64,000 bases of DNA from Pseudorhodobacter antarcticus (GTDB lineage Bacteria; Pseudomonadota; Alphaproteobacteria; Rhodobacterales; Rhodobacteraceae), in contig CAMAQR010000002.1 of the NCBI GenBank assembly GCA_945860375.1, positions 62,001-126,000 of the forward strand. Reading direction: 5' to 3'. The notes beneath the pieces are model-generated. The model saw only the letters and a program-made list of their open reading frames with translations, was not told the DNA's origin and made no database searches. The translations under genes and the position numbers were made by a program. Of the stretch, positions 34,496-47,066 are shown piece by piece; the stretch's first letter is position 1, and every line of letters starts with the position of its first letter.

Positions 34496-34929
34496 ATCAG
34501 TCTTTCCGGCAGCCAACAGCCGCCTTCCACCCCCAAACAGGGGCGACAGTGGGAAGCGACAGCCCCTCGCACCGGGCGCTTGCCCCATGCCGTGACGGTC
34601 GCGGAACCCCTGCGTGCGGTGGGAACCAGTCTCGGGGCCTTACACATGCTCACGCGGCACGGGCACTCCGATGGGGTGCAAATGGGGGATTTGGGGGCCT
34701 ATGTCAAGGGGGAGGTCTGCGGGAGGTATCCGTGTCTCTGCGTCAGTTTCGCGTCCCTACGCAGCGCGCGCGGGGACGGGGCGGAGTGATTGTGCTTGCA
34801 GCGGTGATGGCGCCTGCGCGCGCACGGGGTAAAGGCGCCACCAACAGTCGGTCCGTCTGACTTGCCAAGCCGACACGGGCGCGCGCTGTCAGACTGGCTG
34901 GTTTAGCCCCGGGTGTTTTTTGACATCCC
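34496..34929. other. 434-base spacer: helicase leader and carB downstream region
   Basis: No protein-like frame is visible on either strand. The half near the helicase is a probable 5' leader with several GC-rich inverted segments. The half near carB contains GC-rich imperfect repeats (GCGCGCGC tracts) and ends in GGGTGTTTTTTGACATCCC, which could be part of a weak carB terminator. No known riboswitch or RNA gene was recognised. Confidence 0.5.
34679..34707 (-). promoter_or_regulatory. predicted promoter of the DEAD-box helicase gene
   Basis: On the minus strand a consensus -35 TTGACA (34707-34702) is followed after exactly 17 bases by CATTTG (34684-34679), a weak -10. Transcription from here would give an untranslated leader of about 180 bases before the ATG at 34495. 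Confidence 0.4.
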
Positions 34930-38259
<3,330 letters not shown>

Positions 38260-38368
38260 GGCGGCCCCCTGTCTTTCAGCGCCCCGTTCATGAGTGCCCT
38301 GAGCGCAAAACTTTGCGGGTTATAGTCGCCGCAAGCCGGGGCGCAAGGGGCGATGCGGGGGAATTGGG

Positions 38369-38719
38369 CTAAAGCAGGATGCCCCAGCGGTTGGCGGCCC
38401 ATAGCATCACCAGATAAAGCCCGAAGGTCAGCGCGCAGCCCGCACCCAGCGCCAGCCAGAATCCCCAGCCATGTCGCAGCAGATAAGGAATCAGCAGGAA
38501 CATCGGCAGCGACGGCGCGATGTACCACAGCGTTGCGCCGACATGATCTGCCATGCGCTCGGGGTCATGGCTGTCGCGCCAGAGCCAGATCATGCCCAGC
38601 ACCGACACCAGAGGCAGCGAGGCAATCAACGCGCCGATGCCTGCATTTCGGCGGGCCACCTCGGAGGCCAGCGCGATCAGGATGCCGGAAATCGCGGCCT
38701 TCAGCAGCAGGTAGGTCAT
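38369..38719 (-). CDS. DUF3147 family small membrane protein
   Basis: A 116-residue protein with four predicted membrane spans, beginning MTYLLLKAAISGILIALASE. The central SLPLVSVLGMIWLWRDS and later IPYLLRHGWGFWLALG match the DUF3147 family, whose function is unknown. I use ATG 38719; a TTG four codons upstream is possible. The leader is only about 15 bases because the terminator of the upstream permease gene ends just before. It precedes carB by 110 bases on the same strand. Confidence 0.8.
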   Translation of the reverse strand: MTYLLLKAAISGILIALASEVARRNAGIGALIASLPLVSVLGMIWLWRDSHDPERMADHVGATLWYIAPSLPMFLLIPYLLRHGWGFWLALGAGCALTFGLYLVMLWAANRWGILL

Positions 38720-38735
38720 GGGGATATCCAAATGG

Positions 38736-38764
38736 AAAAGGCGGCCAGAGCGTCTGGCCGCCTT
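38736..38764 (-). terminator. rho-independent terminator of the APC permease
   Basis: On the minus strand AAGGCGGCCAGA (38764-38753) and TCTGGCCGCCTT (38749-38738) form a perfect 12-bp stem with a 3-base loop, extended by TT to give a TTTT run. It lies about 18 bases after the permease stop and about 17 bases before the DUF3147 ATG. Confidence 0.9.
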
Positions 38765-38782
38765 CGTTTCATGTCAAGCAGC

Positions 38783-40342
38783 TTAGCCCTTTTGGCCAAC
38801 GGCAGCTTCGGCCGCAGCAATCGCGGCTTTGCGGGCCGCGATGCGGTCGCCGGTCGGCGGGCCTTCAAAGCGGCCTTTTTCGACCGCAACCCACAGCACC
38901 AGCGCCAGCGCGATGAAGCCTGCGACAACGTAAAGCACACGCTCGTTCGGCGGGGCAATGGCGATGAACAGGATCACGCCCATGCCGACGACTGACAGAA
39001 CCGTCACCAGTTTATAGACGCCCGCAGACATGGCCCAAGGGCCGGGGGTTGGCCATTTGGCGGTGCCATAAGCGAAGAGGCCCGCCACCAAAGGAATGGT
39101 GAAGGACAGGAACAGGAACACCAGCGTCGAGTTCACCACGATGACGTAGATCGAGGTTCCGGCGATTTTGATCGACATCGCCAGCACCACGTAAAGGATG
39201 CACAGAACGGTGGCCGTCCAGATCGCATTGACCGGGGTGCGGTACTTTGGCGAGACGGAGGCCAAAGCCTTGGATGCAACCGGCATGCCGTCATCGCGCG
39301 CAAACGCAAACAGCATGCGCGATGCCGAAGTGACGGTGGCCAGACCACACAGGAATTGCGCGATCAGGATACCGAGGTAAAGCACGGTCGTCAGGCCCTT
39401 GGGCATGATGGCGTCCATGGTGGCGTAGAACATGCCCCAGCCTTGGCCAGCCGCAACCGACAGATCCGGGATCGCCAAGGTGATGGCGCAAATCATGATC
39501 CAGCCGATCAGTGACGACCAGAACACCGCGTTGACGATGCCATTTGGCACCGAAGTGGCGGCGTTCTTGGTTTCTTCCGAGGTATGGGCCGAGGCGTCAT
39601 AGCCGGTGATGGTGTAGACCGGCAGCAACAGGCACAGCAGGAACAGATAGCCCATGTTGTCCGATTGCGGGAAGACGTTGCCGCCTGCTTCACCCGAGTA
39701 GTTGGTGAAGGTCCACAGCCGCGAGATGTCGATCGCGGGTGCGTAATAAAGGCAGGCCAGCACCAGCACGGCCGTGGTTGCGAAGATGATGTAGCCAGAA
39801 ATGTCGGTCAGCATCGTCGTTACTTTGATGCCGACATGGTTGAAGATCGCTTGCACGATGGTGATGGCGGCGACAAAGCCGACAACCTGCATGTCACTGC
39901 CGGTAAACCCGAACATCGCCCCGAAGGTGCCCGCGAAGAAATAGGCGGTGCCGATGTTGATGGCGCCCAGAACGGTGATCAGGCCCAGAAGGTTCAGCCA
40001 GGCCGTCAGCCAGCCCCAGAAGCGGCCGCCGAGGATCGAGGCCCAATGATAAAGCCCGCCCGCTGTCGGGAAGGCCGATGCGATCTGCGCCATGGCCAGT
40101 GCAAACATGCCCGAAAGCACGCAGCCGACGATCCAGCCGATGCCAGCGCCCGCGCCGCCGACCGATGAGATTGCTTGCGCGAAAGAGTTGATGCCGCCCG
40201 ACAGGATGCAGATGATCGAGAACGAGATCGCGAAGTTTGAGAATTTCGACATAGAGCGTGAAAGCTCTTGGGCATAGCCCATGCCATGCAGGACTTTCAT
40301 GTCCTCATGGGCCGCTTTATCGGTGTAGTCATCCGATGCCAT
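38783..40342 (-). CDS. APC family amino acid/amine permease
   Basis: A 519-residue inner-membrane permease with about twelve predicted spans. It begins with a cytoplasmic tail DKAAHEDMKVLHGMGYAQEL, then the typical APC first helix motif ISFSIICILSGGINSFAQAI. FPTAGGLYHWASILGG and TGYDASAHTSEETKNAA are characteristic of the GABA/choline/amino-acid permease branch. A Shine-Dalgarno sequence (GGAGGG) precedes the ATG at 40342. The substrate cannot be fixed; GABA, amino acids or a polyamine are candidates. It is divergent from pabB. Confidence 0.9.
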   Translation of the reverse strand: MASDDYTDKAAHEDMKVLHGMGYAQELSRSMSKFSNFAISFSIICILSGGINSFAQAISSVGGAGAGIGWIVGCVLSGMFALAMAQIASAFPTAGGLYHWASILGGRFWGWLTAWLNLLGLITVLGAINIGTAYFFAGTFGAMFGFTGSDMQVVGFVAAITIVQAIFNHVGIKVTTMLTDISGYIIFATTAVLVLACLYYAPAIDISRLWTFTNYSGEAGGNVFPQSDNMGYLFLLCLLLPVYTITGYDASAHTSEETKNAATSVPNGIVNAVFWSSLIGWIMICAITLAIPDLSVAAGQGWGMFYATMDAIMPKGLTTVLYLGILIAQFLCGLATVTSASRMLFAFARDDGMPVASKALASVSPKYRTPVNAIWTATVLCILYVVLAMSIKIAGTSIYVIVVNSTLVFLFLSFTIPLVAGLFAYGTAKWPTPGPWAMSAGVYKLVTVLSVVGMGVILFIAIAPPNERVLYVVAGFIALALVLWVAVEKGRFEGPPTGDRIAARKAAIAAAEAAVGQKG

Positions 40343-40586
40343 TACATTTCCCTCCGAACCGTTGATTGGTCGTTTTTATGGTGCCCGGGCAAGGCCCGTG
40401 GCGGTGCGGCGATTTGCCGTCCCTGCCGGCATGGAACTGCTAATTGTACAGTCTGGCAAGTGCTGAATAGATAATTACAGAAATCGGGGTCATTCGCCTG
40501 AAATGCAGGCTGTTTTGCGGGTTTGGGTCGCATTTTGCCGGCAGTGCGGCGGGAAGCCACTGGCAAGGGGGGGGGGAAGGCCCTAG

Positions 40587-41759
40587 GTGAAGGGGACAAC
40601 ATTGGGGAATGACGGCGTGATCCTGTGCGAAGATGGACCGGGCGGGCGGCCCGCGCTGTTTGACGGCGCCGAACGCTTGGTCGTGGCGCGCGATGCGGAT
40701 GACGTTATGCGCGCCTTGGCGGTGCTGGACGCGGCACGGGCAGCGGGCAAATGGGTGGCGGGCTATCTGTCCTATGAGGCGGGCTATGCGCTGGAGCCGC
40801 GGCTTGCGCCCTTGATGCCTGCGTCAGGTCAGACGCCCTTGTTGGCCTTTGGCATTTATGAGGGGCCTGCCAACGCCGGGCCCGTGCTGGCACAGGCTGC
40901 GGCCGCTGCGCAGGGCGCGGCGCTGGCCCCGCTGGTGCCGATGATCAGCCGCGCAGACTATGGTGCGGCAATGGAAAAAGTCATGGGCTATATCGCCGCC
41001 GGCGATTGCTATCAGATCAACCTGACCTTTCCGATGCAGACGCAGATGACCGGGTCCGCTTTGGGCCTTTACGGCGCGTTGCGGGCGCGGCAGGCGGTGG
41101 GGCACGGGGCCTATGTCGATCTGGGAGTGGGGCCAGTGCTGGTGTCGCGCAGCCCTGAATTGTTCATCGCGTTGGATGCGGGCGGTCGGATCGAGGCACG
41201 TCCGATGAAGGGCACAGCGCCGCGCGACCCAGACCCTGTACGCGATGCCGAACTGGCCGAAGAGTTGCGGGCCAGCGCCAAAGGGCAGGCGGAAAATCTG
41301 ATGATCGTTGACCTGTTGCGCAATGATATCGCGCGGGTGTCACAGGTTGGATCGGTCAAGGTGCCGAAGCTGTTCGCGGTCGAAAGCTATGCGACCTTGC
41401 ATCAGATGGTCAGCACGGTGGTGGGGCAGATGGTTGAACCGCCAAGCATGGCGGGGGTGATGGCGGCGCTGTTTCCTTGCGGCTCGATCACAGGGGCGCC
41501 CAAAATCCGCGCGATGGAAATCATCCGCGAGGTCGAACCGCATCCGCGCGGGGCCTATTGCGGCGCGATCGGCTGGATGGGGCCGGATGGGGCGGCGTCG
41601 TTTTCGGTGGCGATCCGCACCCTATCGGTGACAGGGCAGGATGTGGTGCTGAATGTGGGTGGTGGCGTGGTGCAAGACAGCACGGCGGAGGGTGAATGGG
41701 AGGAGGCACTTTGGAAAGCACGCTACGCGCAGGGGCTGGTGCGCCGGGGCTTTGCCTGA
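40587..41759 (+). CDS. pabB: aminodeoxychorismate synthase component I
   Basis: Converts chorismate and ammonia to 4-amino-4-deoxychorismate in folate synthesis. The 390-residue protein carries the chorismate-binding domain. Key blocks are GDCYQINLTFPM, RPMKGTAPRDPDPVRD with the catalytic lysine, ENLMIVDLLRNDIARV, FPCGSITGAPKIRAMEII and [16 protein letters not shown]. The start is a GTG at 40587, just after an extreme G-run (position 40567 on) that could act as ribosome-binding site. It overlaps pabC by 64 bases. Confidence 0.94.
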   Translation: MKGTTLGNDGVILCEDGPGGRPALFDGAERLVVARDADDVMRALAVLDAARAAGKWVAGYLSYEAGYALEPRLAPLMPASGQTPLLAFGIYEGPANAGPVLAQAAAAAQGAALAPLVPMISRADYGAAMEKVMGYIAAGDCYQINLTFPMQTQMTGSALGLYGALRARQAVGHGAYVDLGVGPVLVSRSPELFIALDAGGRIEARPMKGTAPRDPDPVRDAELAEELRASAKGQAENLMIVDLLRNDIARVSQVGSVKVPKLFAVESYATLHQMVSTVVGQMVEPPSMAGVMAALFPCGSITGAPKIRAMEIIREVEPHPRGAYCGAIGWMGPDGAASFSVAIRTLSVTGQDVVLNVGGGVVQDSTAEGEWEEALWKARYAQGLVRRGFA

Positions 41760-42337
41760 TCGAGACGATGCGGCTGTTGCCAGATCGGGCGGTGCCGCGA
41801 CTGGCGCTGCATGCGGCCAGAATGGCGCGGGGGGCGGCGTTGCTGGGCTGGCGGTTTGACCCGGCAGAGTTTCACGCGGCGATTGCAGATTGTGACCCGG
41901 TTGGTGGCAGCCGGTTGCGGTTGACCCTGGCATTGGACGGGTTTTCTGTGACCCAAAGCGGGCTGCCCGACAGGCAGGCAGAATGGCGGCTGGGGCTGGC
42001 CGGGGAGCGGCTTCGGTCAGACGATCCTTGGCTGGGAGTGAAATCCAGCCATCGCGCGGCCTATGATTCGGCGCGCGCGCAGATGTCAGCCGGGCTGCAC
42101 GAAGTGATCTTTCAAAACGAGCGCGGCGAGGTGTGTGACGGGTCGATCACCACGCTGTTTTTTGATCGCGGGCAGGGTTTGCGGACGCCCCCCCTGCGCT
42201 GTGGGCTCTTGCCGGGGGTGCTGCGCGCAGAGATGGCCTGCGTGGAAGAGGTGCTGTTGGCGTCCGACTTGCCGCGCGTGGCGCTGTGGGTGGGCAATTC
42301 CTTGCGGGGGCTGATCCCTGCACGTTGGATGATCTGA
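41696..42337 (+). CDS. pabC: class IV aminotransferase, probable aminodeoxychorismate lyase
   Basis: A 213-residue PLP enzyme of the branched-chain aminotransferase/ADC lyase fold, which would release 4-aminobenzoate and pyruvate from the PabB product. The PLP lysine is in [16 protein letters not shown], and [16 protein letters not shown] is the conserved PLP-glutamate region. It is short compared with PabC (about 270), mainly at the N-terminus. The ATG at 41696 lies within pabB; a TTG at 41711 is an alternative start. Overlap with pabB strongly supports the pathway role. Confidence 0.87.
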   Translation: MGGGTLESTLRAGAGAPGLCLIETMRLLPDRAVPRLALHAARMARGAALLGWRFDPAEFHAAIADCDPVGGSRLRLTLALDGFSVTQSGLPDRQAEWRLGLAGERLRSDDPWLGVKSSHRAAYDSARAQMSAGLHEVIFQNERGEVCDGSITTLFFDRGQGLRTPPLRCGLLPGVLRAEMACVEEVLLASDLPRVALWVGNSLRGLIPARWMI

Positions 42338-42412
42338 CGGAGCGCGTGCCGCGCGCTGCTTTTGTCTCGGGTTTGCGGGACTTCGCCCGAAACCCTCGGC
42401 TGGGATGCTGCA

Positions 42413-42499
42413 TTCATCTGTCTTCCAAATATCCCCGCCGGAGGCTTCCTGCGCAGAGGTTGGGGAGCCTCCGGCGGAGATATTTAGAAGACAGATGAA
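42413..42499. repeat. 34-bp inverted repeat between pabC and aspS
   Basis: Arms 42413-42446 and 42466-42499 are complementary at 32 of 34 positions around a 19-base loop. The two mismatches are C-A in a plus-strand transcript but become G-U pairs in a minus-strand one. The right arm ends GATATTTAGAAGACAGATGAA, resembling the units at 23627 and 51017. It may terminate pabBC or be a dispersed repeat. Confidence 0.75.
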
Positions 42500-42575
42500 A
42501 GGGCTTGGGCTTGACTTCACCCATGCGGCGGAGTGTATCGGGTCAAACCGTTTAGCCTCGTTGAAGGGGAAGTCT

Positions 42576-44354
42576 ATGCACGCCTATCGCAGCCATACTT
42601 GCGCCGATCTGAACACCGCCCATGTGGGCCAAGAGGTGCGCCTTTCGGGGTGGGTGCACCGCGTGCGCGACCACGGTGGTGTGCTGTTCATCGACCTGCG
42701 CGACCATTATGGCATCACCCAAGTGATCGCCGACAGCGATTCTGCGGCCTTTGCCGATATGGACGCGGTGCGTGCCGAGTGGGTGGTGCAGATTGATGGC
42801 CGGGTGAAGGGGCGGGATGCGGCGTTGATCAACCCCAAACTGCCGACAGGCGAGATTGAGGTTTACGCCACCGGGCTGACGGTGCTGGGCGAGGCCGCGG
42901 AATTGCCGATGCCGGTGTTTGGCGATGTGGACTACCCCGAGGAAACCCGGCTGACCTATCGCTTTTTGGACCTGCGCCGTGAGAAATTGCACCGCAACAT
43001 GATGCTGCGGTCCAACGTGGTCCGTTCGATGCGCAACCGGATGTGGGATCAGGGATTCAATGAATTCCAGACGCCGATCATCACGGCCTCGTCGCCGGAA
43101 GGCGCGCGGGATTTTCTGGTGCCGTCGCGGCTGCATCCGGGCAAGTTCTACGCTTTGCCGCAGGCGCCACAGCAGTTCAAGCAGCTGATCATGGTGGCGG
43201 GGTTTGACCGTTATTTCCAGATTGCGCCCTGTTTCCGCGATGAAGACCCACGCGCCGACCGCAGCCCGACCGACTTCTATCAGCTTGATATCGAGATGTC
43301 TTTTGTCACTCAGGAAGACGTGTTTGCTGCTGTGCAGCCGGTGGTGCAGGGGATATTTGAGGAATTCGCGCCCGAGAAGAAGACCTATTCCGACTGGACA
43401 AAAATCTCATATCGGGACTCGTTCAAATGGTACGGGTCGGACAAGCCCGATCTGCGCAACCCGATCAGGATGCAGGACGTATCCGATCATTTCGTGGGCT
43501 CTGGCTTTGCGATTTTCGCGAAGCTGCTGGAGGTTGAGGGCAATGAGGTGCGGGCGATTCCGGCTCCGACCGGGGGCAGCCGCAAGTTCTGCGACCGCAT
43601 GAACGCCTTCGCGCAGAAAGAAGGTTTGCCCGGAATGGGGTATATTTTCTGGCGCGAAGCCGAAGATGGGTCGGGGATGGAAGCCGCCGGGCCTTTGGCA
43701 AAAAACATCGGGCCAGAGCGGACCGAGGCCATTCGTATGCAGTTGGGTTTGGGCAAGGGCGACGCGGCCTTTTTCCTCGGCGGCAAGCCGGAAACCTTCG
43801 AATCCGTGGCCGGCCGGGCGCGCAACGAGATTGGGCGGGAACTGGGGTTGACCGAGCAGAACTGCTTCAAATTCGCCTGGATCGTCGATTTCCCGATGTA
43901 TGAGAAGACCGACGAGGGCAAGATTGATTTCAGCCACAATCCGTTCTCGATGCCCCAAGGTGGGCTGGAGGCGTTGAATGGCGATCCGCTGAAGGTCTAT
44001 GCTTATCAATATGATCTGGCCTGCAATGGCTATGAGCTGATCTCGGGCGGCATCCGCAACCACAAGCCCGAGATCATGTTCAAGGCGTTTGAACTGGCGG
44101 GCTATCCGAATTCAGAGGTCGAGAAGCGGTTCGGCGGCATGGTCAAGGCGTTCAAATATGGCGCACCGCCGCACGGTGGCTGTGCGGCTGGGATTGACCG
44201 CATTGTGATGCTTTTGGCTGATGAGGCCAACATCCGCGAGGTGATCATGTTCCCGATGAACCAGCGCGCCGAAGACCTGCTGATGGGGGCGCCGTCCGAG
44301 CCGCTGAACGCGCAGCTGCGTGATCTGAGCCTGCGCGTGGTGCCCAAAGAGTAG
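42576..44354 (+). CDS. aspS: aspartyl-tRNA synthetase
   Basis: Charges tRNA with aspartate. The 592-residue class II synthetase has an N-terminal OB-fold ([21 protein letters not shown]), motif 2 region [21 protein letters not shown], a bacterial GAD insertion (about 290-420) and motif 3 [14 protein letters not shown]. The ATG at 42576 is preceded by GAAGGGGAAG; the frame is open further upstream across the inverted repeat, but that part is not protein-like. It stands alone as a transcription unit. Confidence 0.97.
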   Translation: MHAYRSHTCADLNTAHVGQEVRLSGWVHRVRDHGGVLFIDLRDHYGITQVIADSDSAAFADMDAVRAEWVVQIDGRVKGRDAALINPKLPTGEIEVYATGLTVLGEAAELPMPVFGDVDYPEETRLTYRFLDLRREKLHRNMMLRSNVVRSMRNRMWDQGFNEFQTPIITASSPEGARDFLVPSRLHPGKFYALPQAPQQFKQLIMVAGFDRYFQIAPCFRDEDPRADRSPTDFYQLDIEMSFVTQEDVFAAVQPVVQGIFEEFAPEKKTYSDWTKISYRDSFKWYGSDKPDLRNPIRMQDVSDHFVGSGFAIFAKLLEVEGNEVRAIPAPTGGSRKFCDRMNAFAQKEGLPGMGYIFWREAEDGSGMEAAGPLAKNIGPERTEAIRMQLGLGKGDAAFFLGGKPETFESVAGRARNEIGRELGLTEQNCFKFAWIVDFPMYEKTDEGKIDFSHNPFSMPQGGLEALNGDPLKVYAYQYDLACNGYELISGGIRNHKPEIMFKAFELAGYPNSEVEKRFGGMVKAFKYGAPPHGGCAAGIDRIVMLLADEANIREVIMFPMNQRAEDLLMGAPSEPLNAQLRDLSLRVVPKE

Positions 44355-44444
44355 GCCGGCATCGGGCGATAAATCGCCGCCCAATACCAACGCCGGGATG
44401 AAATCTGCCGTTACCGCGCCTATCTTAGCCGAAAGGAGAGGTGC

Positions 44445-45800
44445 ATGACCACGATCAGAACGCTGGCCGCGATTCGCTTTGGCTTTGGCTTGCCTTTGCC
44501 AGAGGGCGCGCCTGATACCGCAGCAGCGATGCTGGCGGCTTTGGCGGGGCCGGACCTTGCGGCTCAGGTCTGGCCGATTGACGGGCTTTCGGTGATCCAG
44601 CCCAAGTTGGCGGAATTGCGCGGCATGAAGGGCGGGGGGCGCACAAACCCGGCCTTGAAAGCCCGCTATGACCAATTGACAGTCGAGGTGGTGGCCGCTG
44701 TTGCCCATGCCCAACGCATGACCTTTGTGCGGGCGTTGTCTGCGGCGGACGGTTTGCGCGAGCGCCTTGTGGCGTTCTGGTCCGATCATTTCACGGTAGT
44801 GTCCAAGACCACTGTGGAAGGGATGATGCCCTTTGCCATGGTGGAAGACGTGATCCGCCCGCGCCTGACCGGGCGGTTTGCTGATCTTTTGACCGAAGCG
44901 ACGTTGCATCCGGCGATGCTGATCTATCTGGATCAGGTGCAGTCGACGGGCCCAAATTCCTTCATGGGTCAACGCAAGGATCGGGGATTGAACGAAAATC
45001 TGGCGCGGGAACTGATTGAGTTACACGCGATGGGCGTGGGTGCCGGCTATTCTCAGGATGACGTGCGCGAGATGGCGGAACTGCTGACCGGCGTCACCTA
45101 TGATGCGCGCCGAGGCATGTGGTATGAGCGCCGTCGTGCCGAGCCGGGGGCGGAAACCGTGCTGGGTCAGACCTATGACGGCGAGGGGCTGGAGCCGATC
45201 CGCCGCGCCTTGGGCGATCTTGCAAGCAGGCCCGAAACCGCTGCGCATATTGCGCGGAAGCTGGCGGTGCATTTCGTGTCCGACACCCCGGATCCGGGTT
45301 TGGTGGCGGCGTTGGAGACGGCATTTCTGGCCACCGATGGTGATCTGATGGCGGTGTACACGGCTTTGCTGATGCACCCGGCGGCTTGGGGCGCGGCAGC
45401 GGAAAAGGTGCGGCAACCCTTTGATTTCATGGTGGCTGCGCTGCGTGCTATGGGCCTGACCGACGCGCGTTTTCTGGCGCTGAAACGCGGGCCGTTCCGA
45501 CAGCAGGTGCTGCGTGGCATGGCAAGTATGGGGCAGGTGTGGACGCGCCCGGGCGGCCCGGATGGCTGGGCCGAGGCGGCAGAGGCGTGGATTTCGCCAC
45601 AGCTTTTGGCGGCGCGGATCACTTGGGCGATGCAGGCGCCGCAACGGCTGATCGACACTTTGCCGGACCCGGTCGCCTTCGCGCAGGCCTGCTTGGGCGA
45701 CCGCGCGTCAGAGCGGCTGCTGTGGGCGGCGGCGCGGGCGGAAGATCGGCGCGAGGGCGTGGGGCTTGTGCTGGCTTCGGCCGAATTCAACCGACGGTAG
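44445..45800 (+). CDS. DUF1800 family protein
   Basis: A 451-residue protein of the DUF1800 family, which nearly always pairs with a DUF1501 gene; its biochemical role is not established. Conserved blocks are RFGFGLPL at the N-terminus, RERLVAFWSDHFTV and NENLARELIELHAMGVGAGY, then DVREMAELLTG. No clear signal peptide is visible. AAAGGAGAGG precedes the ATG. The partner DUF1501 gene follows after only nine bases, so the two are co-transcribed. Confidence 0.88.
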   Translation: MTTIRTLAAIRFGFGLPLPEGAPDTAAAMLAALAGPDLAAQVWPIDGLSVIQPKLAELRGMKGGGRTNPALKARYDQLTVEVVAAVAHAQRMTFVRALSAADGLRERLVAFWSDHFTVVSKTTVEGMMPFAMVEDVIRPRLTGRFADLLTEATLHPAMLIYLDQVQSTGPNSFMGQRKDRGLNENLARELIELHAMGVGAGYSQDDVREMAELLTGVTYDARRGMWYERRRAEPGAETVLGQTYDGEGLEPIRRALGDLASRPETAAHIARKLAVHFVSDTPDPGLVAALETAFLATDGDLMAVYTALLMHPAAWGAAAEKVRQPFDFMVAALRAMGLTDARFLALKRGPFRQQVLRGMASMGQVWTRPGGPDGWAEAAEAWISPQLLAARITWAMQAPQRLIDTLPDPVAFAQACLGDRASERLLWAAARAEDRREGVGLVLASAEFNRR

Positions 45801-45809
45801 GAGGCGGGG

Positions 45810-47003
45810 ATGGACAGACGGCATTTTCTGCGCGGGTTGGCGGCGATGGGCTGTTCGGCAGCGGCGCACCCGCTGATGACGACCGTGACCTTTGCTGCGG
45901 GGGCCTTGGGCGATCATCGGCTGGTGGTGATGATCCTGCGCGGGGCAATGGACGGGCTGGACGCGGTGCAGCCGCAGGGGGACGCGGCCTATGCGGGGCT
46001 GCGGCCTTCGCTGTTGCAGCCGGAGGCCATTGATCTGGATGGGCTTTTCCGGCTGAACACCGGGCTTGGCGGGTTGAAGCCGCTCTGGGATGCAGGCCAG
46101 CTGGCCTTTGTGCAGGCGGTGGCCACGCCCTACCGTGACAAACGCAGCCATTTTGCCGGGCAGGATATGCTTGAGGCCGGGACGGGCATGGATGTTGCGG
46201 CCAGTCAGGTGCGCGATGGCTGGCTCAATCGGATGCTGCAGGTGGTGCCGGGCCTGACGGCGGATACTGCCTATGCGATTGGCCGCGACAATTTGGCGGT
46301 TTTGGCGGGCGACGCTCCGGTGCGCAATTGGGCGCCCGAAGCGGTCTTGAATCTGTCACCGCAGGCGCGGCTGTTGTTTGAACAGATCTACCATGACGAC
46401 CCACTGTTCCAGTCGGCGGCGTTGGAGGCGATGGAACTGGCGGAGGCTGGCGCCATTGTCGAAGGCATGAAACCCGTGGCGCAGGTAGGCGTGCGGTTGG
46501 ATGACGTTGAACGGCTGGTCGATTATGCGGCGGGACGACTGCGCGGCGATGCGCGGATTGCGGCGCTTTCGCTGTCGGGTTGGGACACGCACCGGGGGCA
46601 GGCGGGCGGTATTGGCAAGGCGCTCGCGCGGTTGCAACATGCGATTTTGCGGCTGCAAACCGGGCTGGGGCCGGATGTCTGGGGCCGCACGACGCTGCTG
46701 GCGATGACCGAATTTGGCCGCACGGCGCGGGAAAACGGCACAGCGGGGACGGATCATGGCACCGGCGGCACCATGTTTGTGGCCGGGGGCGCAGTGCGCG
46801 GCGGGCAGATGTTCGGGCGTTGGCCGGGCCTGGCCGAGGCTGATTTGTACGAGGGGCGCGATCTGATGCCGACCTCGGATGTGCGGGCTTGGGCCGCGAT
46901 GGTCATGCAAGGCATGTATGGGCTGGACCGTGCGGTGCTGGAGGGCGCAGTGTTTCCGGGCCTGCAAATGGACGGGCTGCCGAACCGCGGGCTGATCCTG
47001 TAA
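45810..47003 (+). CDS. DUF1501 family protein with Tat-type signal
   Basis: A 397-residue exported protein of the DUF1501 family (distant alkaline-phosphatase/sulfatase-like fold). The N-terminus MDRRHFLRGLAAMGCSAAA has the twin-arginine pattern RRHFLRG followed by a hydrophobic stretch, suggesting export of the folded protein. Inside are VVMILRGAMDGLDAVQP, ALSLSGWDTHRGQ, TEFGRTARENGTAGTDHGTG, the last typical of this family and likely metal-binding. It forms a pair with the DUF1800 gene directly upstream. Function remains unknown. Confidence 0.9.
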   Translation: MDRRHFLRGLAAMGCSAAAHPLMTTVTFAAGALGDHRLVVMILRGAMDGLDAVQPQGDAAYAGLRPSLLQPEAIDLDGLFRLNTGLGGLKPLWDAGQLAFVQAVATPYRDKRSHFAGQDMLEAGTGMDVAASQVRDGWLNRMLQVVPGLTADTAYAIGRDNLAVLAGDAPVRNWAPEAVLNLSPQARLLFEQIYHDDPLFQSAALEAMELAEAGAIVEGMKPVAQVGVRLDDVERLVDYAAGRLRGDARIAALSLSGWDTHRGQAGGIGKALARLQHAILRLQTGLGPDVWGRTTLLAMTEFGRTARENGTAGTDHGTGGTMFVAGGAVRGGQMFGRWPGLAEADLYEGRDLMPTSDVRAWAAMVMQGMYGLDRAVLEGAVFPGLQMDGLPNRGLIL

Positions 47004-47066
47004 CGCTTTGACGTTGCGCAATTTGTGCAGCGCGCCATAGTGAGGCGGGCTTTGGAGGGGTGCGAC

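Noticed and set aside
44365..44378. GGCGAT/ATCGCC hairpin after aspS as a terminator
   Set aside because: The loop is only two bases and no T-run follows, so it is unlikely to terminate transcription.
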